Below are positions 49,816 through 56,583 of a stretch of DNA of 64,000 nt, piece after piece. The notes below the pieces were generated by a model that saw only the letters and a list, made by a program, of their open reading frames with translations, searched no databases and was not told the origin of the DNA. Each line of letters starts with the position of its first letter. Position 1 is the first letter of the stretch. Origin of the DNA: Telluria beijingensis (GTDB lineage Bacteria > Pseudomonadota > Gammaproteobacteria > Burkholderiales > Burkholderiaceae_D); contig NZ_CP132480.1 in the NCBI RefSeq assembly GCF_030770395.1, positions 1,944,891-2,008,890 of the forward strand, read 5' to 3'. Position numbers and translations under genes: made by a program.

Positions 49816-51327
49816 TCAGCCTTTGCGCACCGCGCAATGCTTGGCGATGTACTCGTCATGCGTTGGCATCACATCCACGCATTTGCGGATTACATCGCGC
49901 ACGCTGCCCATATAGTCGGCGATGTCCGCCTCGGACTGGGTATCGGCCAGCGGGTGGTAGCCGTCGACCGGCATGTTCTGCCCTTCCAATACCTGCAACC
50001 AGCCGACTTCCGAAAACAGCTCGTTATCGACCCGCACGATCTTGCCGCGCGAGCGGTACAGGTCCATCTTCTGGCGCAGGGTATCGGGAATCGCCATATT
50101 GGCGCATTCGGTCCAGTAGGCCGAATCGGTGCGCTGGTTCAGGTGGTAGTGCAGGATGATGAAGTCGCGCACGCGCTCGTACTCGAAGCGCGACTGGCGG
50201 TTGAATTCGATCCGGTCGGTATCGCTGAAACGGCGGTCCGGGAAAAATTCGACCAGGCGCGCGATCGCTGACTGGATCAGGTGGATGCTGGTCGACTCGA
50301 TCGGCTCCAGGAAACCACCGGCCAGGCCCATCGCGACCACGTTGCGGTTCCAGGCCTGCTTGCGCATGCCGGTACGGAACCTGATCAGGCGCGGTTCGGC
50401 CAGCGCGCGGCCGTCGAGATTCGACAGCAGGGTCGCCGTCGCCTCGTCGTCGCTGATGAAGCGGCTGCAGTAGACGTGGCCGTTGCCGGTGCGGTGCTGC
50501 AGCGGGATGCGCCACTGCCAGCCCGACTTGTGCGCGGTCGCGCGCGTGAACGGCGTCAGCGCCGGCACCGATTCGCAGGGCACGGCCAGCGCGCGGTCGG
50601 CCGGCAGCCAGTGGTGCCAGTCTTCGTAGCCGGTCTCCAGGGTTTGCTCGATCAGCAGGCCGCGGAAGCCCGAGCAGTCGATGAACAGTTCGCCCTCGAC
50701 GCGCTGGCCGCCTTCCAGCTCGACCGCCTCGATGAACCCGTCCGGCTCGCGCTGGATGGCGCGGGTGATCTTGCCTTCGATGCGCGTCACGCCGCGCTGT
50801 TCGGACAGTTTTCTCAGGTATTTCGCATACAGGCTGGCGTCGAAGTGGTAGGCGTAGGCGATGTCGCCCAGCGGCGAATTCGGTACATCGGTACGGGCCG
50901 GCATGAACTTGCCAGCCTTGGCCGCCATGCGCGTGATCGAATACTCCTCGAGCGGCGCGGCCTTGCCCAGCGCGCGCATCTTGTGCCAGTACTGTTCGAA
51001 CGGCACCGTGGCCAGGTCCTGGCCCATGCGGCCGAAGCCGTGCATGTAGCGCTCGCCCAGCTTGCCCCAGTTGACGAACTCGACGCCCAGCTTGAAGGTG
51101 CCCATCGTCTCGCGCATGAATTCGTTCTCGTCGATCCCGACCACGCGGTTGAAGCGCTGGATCATCGGGATGGTCGCCTCGCCCACGCCGACGATGCCGA
51201 TCTCGTCCGACTCGACGAGCCGGATGTTGTAGCGGCCGTTCAGCATGCTCGAAAGCGCCGCCGCCGTCATCCAGCCCGCGGTGCCGCCGCCCACGATGAC
51301 GATGTCCTTGATTGCCTGGTTTTCCAT
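49816..51327 (-). CDS. Flavin-dependent halogenase (tryptophan halogenase family)
   Basis: A 503-residue protein. The FAD motif GGGTAGW is at 13-19, the catalytic lysine at Lys79 in TFKLGVEF (same number as in PrnA), the diagnostic WxWxIP at 270-275 (WQWRIP) and EPIESTS at 341-347 with the conserved Glu-Ser. All residues needed for FADH2/HOCl chemistry are thus present. The family halogenates tryptophan or other indoles and phenols; the substrate here is unknown. A flavin reductase partner is not in the window. The gene lies between two TonB receptors on one strand, a context known for halogenases such as BrvH. Confidence 0.88.
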   Translation of the reverse strand: MENQAIKDIVIVGGGTAGWMTAAALSSMLNGRYNIRLVESDEIGIVGVGEATIPMIQRFNRVVGIDENEFMRETMGTFKLGVEFVNWGKLGERYMHGFGRMGQDLATVPFEQYWHKMRALGKAAPLEEYSITRMAAKAGKFMPARTDVPNSPLGDIAYAYHFDASLYAKYLRKLSEQRGVTRIEGKITRAIQREPDGFIEAVELEGGQRVEGELFIDCSGFRGLLIEQTLETGYEDWHHWLPADRALAVPCESVPALTPFTRATAHKSGWQWRIPLQHRTGNGHVYCSRFISDDEATATLLSNLDGRALAEPRLIRFRTGMRKQAWNRNVVAMGLAGGFLEPIESTSIHLIQSAIARLVEFFPDRRFSDTDRIEFNRQSRFEYERVRDFIILHYHLNQRTDSAYWTECANMAIPDTLRQKMDLYRSRGKIVRVDNELFSEVGWLQVLEGQNMPVDGYHPLADTQSEADIADYMGSVRDVIRKCVDVMPTHDEYIAKHCAVRKG

Positions 51328-51350
51328 GTTTTCTGCCCTAGTCTCTTCCA

Positions 51351-51380
51351 ACGAAAAACAACCCCCGGGGCCGGGGGCCG
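51351..51380 (-). terminator. GC-rich hairpin with T-tract between TonB receptor 2 and the halogenase gene
   Basis: On the minus strand GGCCCCCGGCCCCGGGGG is followed by TTGTTTTT. It may end or attenuate receptor 2 transcripts before the halogenase. A half-site TGTAGT (51393-51398) lies next to it. Confidence 0.5.
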
Positions 51381-51409
51381 CGAGGGTTGCATTGTAGTCC
51401 GGCTTGCTA

Positions 51410-54295
51410 TCAGAACTTGTAGTTGGCGCCGAACTGGTAAGTGCGGCCGTACACGACGCGACGGGTAATCGAATCCGGATTATCCGTGTACTCCTGGTAT
51501 GGCGCGTTGTTCCAGTTGTTCGCCTGGGCGAACACCGACAGGCCCTTGGCGAAGCCCGACTGGATCTCGTACGAGACCTGGAAGTCGACGATGGTCTCGC
51601 CCTTGACGAAGGTGTACTGCAGCGTGTCCGAGAAGTCCGGCGACTGGCCCAGGAAGTCCGAACGCTTGCGCGCCGCGGCGGCGATCTGGAAGCCGTTCTT
51701 TTCGTAGTACAGGCGCAGATTGCTGACCTTGCGCGACAGGCCCGGCAGCGGAATCGACTGCGCCGCGGTCTGCACGTTGCCGAAGCCCAGCGCCGGGATG
51801 TCGATCGCGGAACTGGTGTACGAGTGGTTGGCCAGCACGCCGAAGCCATCCAGCCACGAATGCACCATGTTCAGCGGGACGTTCACCGCCAGCTCGTAAC
51901 CGCGGATGCGGCCGCCTTCGCCGTTTTCAGGACGGTTCAGCACGCCGATGGTCGAGCCTTCGAACGTGCCCGAAGTCGGCAGCGGCGTGGTCGACGTGAC
52001 CCATGGCGCGAAGTCGTATTCCGACGGCGTGCGCAGGATGAAGCTGTCGAGCTTCTTGTAGAAGCCGGCCACGCTGACATAACCCTTCTTGGCGAAGTAT
52101 TTTTCGTACGACAGGTCGAACGATTTCGCTTCGAACGGCTTCAGGAGCGGGTTGCCGCCGCCGCCGCTGATGAACGGGTTGGCGACGCTGGTGTTCACGC
52201 CGAAGCCGATGCCGCCGCGCAGGTCGTCCAGGCTCGGACGCGACAGCACCTTGGCCACGCCCATGCGCAGCACCTGGTCGTTGTTCAGGTCGAACGACAG
52301 GTTCAGGCTCGGCAGCACGTTCCAGTAATCGGCGGTGTCTTCCGCGCGCACCACCGGGCACGAGGCCGCCGTCTCGCCGGTGCAGTTGCCGCTGTTGTAG
52401 CCGCCGCCGGTCTGCTTGGTGTGCACGAACTGGGTGCCCACGTTGCCGCGGTAATCGAAGCCGAACAGCTGGCCGTTCAGGTCGCCCATCACGTAGGCGG
52501 TCTGCACGGTTTCCTTGACGTCCCACAGCTTGGTCAGGATGTCGGCATTGACCTTCTCGGCCAGTTCGTACACGGTGCCCAGCGAACCGAGCGGGTTCCA
52601 GGATGCGACCGGGATGCCGGTGGTGCCGGCCGTGTTCGGGGTGCTGTCCGGCATCGGCACGGCGCCGTACAGGTCGCCGCCGACGATCATCAGGCGGCCT
52701 TCTTCGCCGGTGCGGCGTTTTTCGCGGTCGGTGAAGTTGTAGCCGAACTGGAGGGCCGATACCGGACCCCACTCAGTGTCGCGCTTGGCGTTCAGGCGGA
52801 TCGCCTTGAGCGTGTCCGCGATATGGGGCTGGGCCAGGTAGCCGGCCTGCGCCAGCGGCTCGGCCGCGGTGCCCGACCAGCCGTTCACGTCGGTCAGGCG
52901 GGCGATGTTCGGATCCGAATAATCCAGGCCGGTGCGGTAGGCGACATCGGCGTAGTTCAGGCCATTGAAGCCGGTCCACGAGATGGTGTCCAGGTTGGTG
53001 GCGTTGCCCGGCAGGCCGGCGGTGGTTTCGTAGCGCGAGCTCAGCTTGGTCGCCTTGGACCAGGTGATGTCGGCGCTGGTATCCCACTCGCCCAGTTTCA
53101 GCTCGTTCTTCCAGCCGACCGTCTTCAGGTCGTCCTCGGCCGCTTCGATGTGGTTGCGGATGACGGCCTTGTAGTTGGTCAGGGTGCCGCTGGTGGCGAT
53201 GCCGTTCGATACGGTGACGTCCTGCAGCACGCCGACCGGGTCATAGCGGCCCGATTCGTTGTTGCCGATCGCACCTTCCAGGCCGGTACGCTTGAAGCCC
53301 GTTTCGCCGGCCGAATAGAACAGGTCGACGGTGGAGCGGAAGTTGCGGTTCGGACGCCATTGCAGCGAGGCGAAGGCGCCGTCGCGGTTGTGGTAGCCGG
53401 TCTCGGTGTCGGCGGTGAAGCCGGTCGGTACGCGCACGTTCTGGCCGTTGTACGGCAGTTCGGCCGTGTTGCCGCCCCATGCGTCGAACTTGCGCTGTTC
53501 GCCGCCGGTCTCGTCGTACGAGGTCAGGCCGACCGCGAGGCCGATGGTGCGGTTGGCGAACTGGTCGATGTACGACAGCGAGAAGCGGTCGCCATCGCCT
53601 TCTTCGTTGGTGCGCACGCCCAGGCGGCTCTTCTTGTAGTTGACGGCGACCACGCGCTTGCCGAAGTCGAGCGGCTGCACGGTCTTGAGGTCGATGGTCG
53701 CGGCCAGGCCCGAACCGATCACGCTCGCGTCCGGGGTTTTATAGATCACGACGCCGCCCATCAGCTCGGACGGGAACAGGTCGAATTCGGGGTTGCGGGC
53801 GTTGCCCGTCGAGGCCATTTCGCGGCCGTTGAGCAGGGTGCCGTTGAAGCTCGGCGACAAGCCGCGCACCGAGATTTCGGACGCGCGTCCCGAACCGCGG
53901 CTGCGCTGGGCGGTCACGCCCGGCAGACGTGCGATCGATTCGGCTACCGAGGAGTCGGGCAGTTTGCCGATGTCTTCGGCCGAAATCGCTTCGACGATGG
54001 AATTGGAGTTGCGCTTGACCGAGATCGCCGCTTCGATGCCCTGGCGGATGCCGGTCACGGTGACGGTGGAGACGTTCGGGGTCGGCGCCGCTGCCGGCGT
54101 CGCGATGACTTCGCTAGTGGCGGCCGCGGTCGGGGTGTTCGGTGCGACGGCGGTTTGCTCCGCGCTGCCCGAGGCCTGGGCGAAGGCCTGGCCGGCCAGC
54201 GCCGACAGCAGGACGGCGCAGCCCGCGGCGAACGGGTTCAAGGGGAATGCGGTACGCGCCGACTTGCCGGCGCGCCTGGTGGCGGTAGCTTTCAT
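51410..54295 (-). CDS. TonB-dependent outer-membrane receptor 2 (TonB_Xanth_Caul type)
   Basis: A 961-residue receptor. The start at 54295 follows GAGGAG and gives the signal LNPFAAGCAVLLSALAGQ ending AFA. A Pro/Ala/Thr linker leads to the TonB-box-like VSTVTVTGIRQGI. The plug has IGKLPDSSVAESIARLPG and VRGLSPSFNGTLLNGREM. The barrel ends with the aromatic strand YQFGANYKF. It is clearly related to receptor 1 but not a recent duplicate. It should take up alpha-glucan oligosaccharides. Its promoter region carries the same AAAACTAGAT element as receptor 1. The halogenase gene follows 82 bases downstream. Confidence 0.9.
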   Translation of the reverse strand: MKATATRRAGKSARTAFPLNPFAAGCAVLLSALAGQAFAQASGSAEQTAVAPNTPTAAATSEVIATPAAAPTPNVSTVTVTGIRQGIEAAISVKRNSNSIVEAISAEDIGKLPDSSVAESIARLPGVTAQRSRGSGRASEISVRGLSPSFNGTLLNGREMASTGNARNPEFDLFPSELMGGVVIYKTPDASVIGSGLAATIDLKTVQPLDFGKRVVAVNYKKSRLGVRTNEEGDGDRFSLSYIDQFANRTIGLAVGLTSYDETGGEQRKFDAWGGNTAELPYNGQNVRVPTGFTADTETGYHNRDGAFASLQWRPNRNFRSTVDLFYSAGETGFKRTGLEGAIGNNESGRYDPVGVLQDVTVSNGIATSGTLTNYKAVIRNHIEAAEDDLKTVGWKNELKLGEWDTSADITWSKATKLSSRYETTAGLPGNATNLDTISWTGFNGLNYADVAYRTGLDYSDPNIARLTDVNGWSGTAAEPLAQAGYLAQPHIADTLKAIRLNAKRDTEWGPVSALQFGYNFTDREKRRTGEEGRLMIVGGDLYGAVPMPDSTPNTAGTTGIPVASWNPLGSLGTVYELAEKVNADILTKLWDVKETVQTAYVMGDLNGQLFGFDYRGNVGTQFVHTKQTGGGYNSGNCTGETAASCPVVRAEDTADYWNVLPSLNLSFDLNNDQVLRMGVAKVLSRPSLDDLRGGIGFGVNTSVANPFISGGGGNPLLKPFEAKSFDLSYEKYFAKKGYVSVAGFYKKLDSFILRTPSEYDFAPWVTSTTPLPTSGTFEGSTIGVLNRPENGEGGRIRGYELAVNVPLNMVHSWLDGFGVLANHSYTSSAIDIPALGFGNVQTAAQSIPLPGLSRKVSNLRLYYEKNGFQIAAAARKRSDFLGQSPDFSDTLQYTFVKGETIVDFQVSYEIQSGFAKGLSVFAQANNWNNAPYQEYTDNPDSITRRVVYGRTYQFGANYKF

Positions 54296-54383
54296 GGGTC
54301 TCCTCGATGGAAGGCTCGTCCCCTCCACGGCTCGGGCCGGGTGGTCTCGCCTCAACAATTTTTATCAGCTTCCGACTGCCTAC

Positions 54384-54398
54384 TGTACTAAAACTAGA
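54384..54398. promoter_or_regulatory. Operator candidate upstream of TonB receptor 2
   Basis: TGTACTAAAACTAGA, 89 bases before the start codon, the counterpart of 49474-49488 in front of receptor 1. Confidence 0.5.
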
Positions 54399-54468
54399 TT
54401 CTTGCAATCGGAAAACTGTGTCTATTGACAATGATGGCAGGTTTCAACAAAAACAGTTTCGCGCTCGT

Positions 54469-54483
54469 TGTACTCAGGCTACA
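54469..54483. promoter_or_regulatory. Strong operator candidate in the receptor 2 / GH13 divergent region
   Basis: TGTACTCAGGCTACA, one base different from the palindrome at 49602-49616. Confidence 0.55.
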
Positions 54484-54565
54484 GAATTCGGCCTCATTTG
54501 CCGTCGTCATACGACAATCGCTCTGTTTCTGAAGGAAATCTGAAGATTCCATATGAGGCAAAAGA

Positions 54566-54580
54566 AGTAGTTCCACTAGA
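54566..54580. promoter_or_regulatory. Operator candidate (AGTAGT-TCC-ACTAGA)
   Basis: Ten of twelve half-site positions match the consensus. The ACTAGATGCA that spans its end recurs at 49483-49492. Confidence 0.4.
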
Positions 54581-54682
54581 TGCAGTGCCAGGTGTATTGA
54601 TTGTTTGCACCAGATTTCTATAGTAATCTTCGGCCAACACAACAACATTTTGCGCCTTATCGCTACCCATCAAGCATGGTTT

Positions 54683-54697
54683 TGTAGTCTTACTACC
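54683..54697. promoter_or_regulatory. Strong operator candidate before the GH13 / six-hairpin operon
   Basis: TGTAGTCTTACTACC, 11 of 12 half-site positions, 33 bases upstream of the GH13 start codon. Together with the sites at 54384, 54469 and 54566 it makes four in the 434-base divergent region. Confidence 0.55.
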
Positions 54698-54729
54698 TTG
54701 CTGCATGAGGAGCGACGACGCCCTACATC

Positions 54730-56583
54730 ATGAGACAACTCCTCGCCAGCATCGTGCTCGGCAGCGCCTCGTTCGCCGCCTGTGCCCAGCCCACCGCCAT
54801 CGCCCACATGGAGCCGCCGTTCTGGTGGGCCGGCATGCAGCATCCCCAGGTCCAGCTGATGGTCCATGGCGACAAGATCGCCGAACTGCAGCCGCAACTG
54901 GCCTATCCCGGCGTGCGCATCGCCAGCGTGACCCGCACCCCGAACCCCAACTACCTGTTCATCGACCTGGCGCTCGATCCGGCGGTCAAGCCGGGCAGCT
55001 TCGACATCGCCTTCAACGGCGCTGGCCGCACGGCCAGCTACACCTACCGCCTGCTCGAGCGCGAACCCGGCTCGGCCAAGCGCCAGGGCTTTTCCAGCAA
55101 GGATGCGATCTACCAGATCATGCCGGACCGCTTCGCCAACGGCGACCCGTCCAATGACAGTGTCGACGGCATGCCGGACAAGCTCGACCGCAAGGGCGGC
55201 CTGGGCCGCCATGGCGGCGACATCAAGGGCATCATCGACCGCCTGGATTACGTCGCCGGCCTGGGCTTCACCCAGCTGTGGCCAACGCCGCTCGTCGAAA
55301 ACAATATGCCGGGCTACTCGTACCACGGCTATGCGGCGACCGACCTGTACAAGATCGACCCGCGCTACGGCAGCAACGAGGATTTCAAGCGCCTGTCGCA
55401 GGAAGCGAAGAAGCACGGCATCGGCATCATCCAGGACGTGGTGCTGTCGCACATCGGCAGCCACCACTGGTGGATGAAGGACATGCCGGCCCCGGACTGG
55501 ATCAACTACAACGACAAGTTCGTGCCGACCCACCACTACCACACGGCGGTGCAGGACCCGTACGGCTCGAAGGAAGACGCCGACAACTTCACGCGCGGCT
55601 GGTTCGTCAAGAGCATGCCCGACATGAACCAGTCCAATCCGCTGGTGGCGAATTACCTCATCCAGAACAATATCTGGTGGATCGAGTACGCCGGCCTGTC
55701 GGGCCTGCGGATCGACACCTTCGGCTATTCGGACAAGCCGTTCCTGGCGGAGTACACCAGGCGCCTGATGGCCGAATACCCGAACCTGAACCTGGTCGGC
55801 GAGGAGTGGAGCACCAAGGTGCCGGTGGTGGCCTACTGGCAGCGCGGCAAGCAGAACTTCGACGGCTACCAGGCCTATACGCCGAGCCTGATGGACTTCC
55901 CGGTCGCCGAGGCGATGCGCAAGGCGCTGGCCGACAAGAAGGGCGGCAACGTATTCACCGACGTCTACGAGACGCTGTCGCTGGACTACCTGTATCCGGA
56001 GCCGGGCAACCTGGTCCTGTTCGCCGACAACCACGACATGTCGCGCATCTACAGCGAAGTGGGCGAGGACTTCGACAAGTACCGCATGGCGATGATCTTC
56101 ATGATGACGGCGCCGCGCATCCCGCAGTTCTACACCGGCGACGAGATCCTGATGACCAGCGCCGTCGGCGAGCGCAACGACGCCACCTACCGCACCCCGT
56201 TCCCGGGCGGCTGGGCCGGCGACAAGGTCGATGCTTTCAAGGGCGTCGGCCTGAACGCGAAACAGCGCGCGGCGCAGGACTTCGTGCGCAAGCTGGCCAA
56301 CTGGCGCAAGGGCCAGCCGGTCATCCATCACGGCAAGATGATGCACTACGGGCCGCAAGACAACACCTGGGTCTACTTCCGCTACGACGACGAGAAGAAG
56401 GTGCTGGTCGCCTTCAACAACAATACGAAGGAAAAGGCGCTGGACGTCGACCGCTTCCGCGAGATGCTCACGGGCGTGACGAGCGGCGTCGATGCCCTGA
56501 CCGGCAAGACCTATGACCTGCGCGAAAAACTGACCCTGGCGCCGCGCGCGGCCATCGTCCTCGAACTGGCGGCGCCCCAATGA
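54730..56583 (+). CDS. Exported GH13 cyclomaltodextrinase/neopullulanase-like enzyme (SusA type)
   Basis: A 617-residue enzyme. Signal MRQLLASIVLGSASFAACA, with cleavage after ACA or lipidation of Cys17 as a less likely option. A cyclomaltodextrinase N-terminal beta domain (PPFWWAGMQHPQVQLMVHG) precedes the barrel. Motifs: QDVVLSHIGSHHWW, GLRIDTFGYSD with the nucleophile, VGEEWST with the acid and FADNHDMSRIY. It should cut cyclodextrins, pullulan or maltodextrins in the periplasm, as SusA does in Bacteroides. Its stop overlaps the next start by four bases. It is divergent from receptor 2. Confidence 0.9.
   Translation: MRQLLASIVLGSASFAACAQPTAIAHMEPPFWWAGMQHPQVQLMVHGDKIAELQPQLAYPGVRIASVTRTPNPNYLFIDLALDPAVKPGSFDIAFNGAGRTASYTYRLLEREPGSAKRQGFSSKDAIYQIMPDRFANGDPSNDSVDGMPDKLDRKGGLGRHGGDIKGIIDRLDYVAGLGFTQLWPTPLVENNMPGYSYHGYAATDLYKIDPRYGSNEDFKRLSQEAKKHGIGIIQDVVLSHIGSHHWWMKDMPAPDWINYNDKFVPTHHYHTAVQDPYGSKEDADNFTRGWFVKSMPDMNQSNPLVANYLIQNNIWWIEYAGLSGLRIDTFGYSDKPFLAEYTRRLMAEYPNLNLVGEEWSTKVPVVAYWQRGKQNFDGYQAYTPSLMDFPVAEAMRKALADKKGGNVFTDVYETLSLDYLYPEPGNLVLFADNHDMSRIYSEVGEDFDKYRMAMIFMMTAPRIPQFYTGDEILMTSAVGERNDATYRTPFPGGWAGDKVDAFKGVGLNAKQRAAQDFVRKLANWRKGQPVIHHGKMMHYGPQDNTWVYFRYDDEKKVLVAFNNNTKEKALDVDRFREMLTGVTSGVDALTGKTYDLREKLTLAPRAAIVLELAAPQ

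Noticed and set aside
51404..54391. 995-residue open frame on the plus strand opposite TonB receptor 2
   Set aside because: It is an antisense shadow caused by GC-rich third positions; the minus-strand frame has a signal peptide, plug and barrel.
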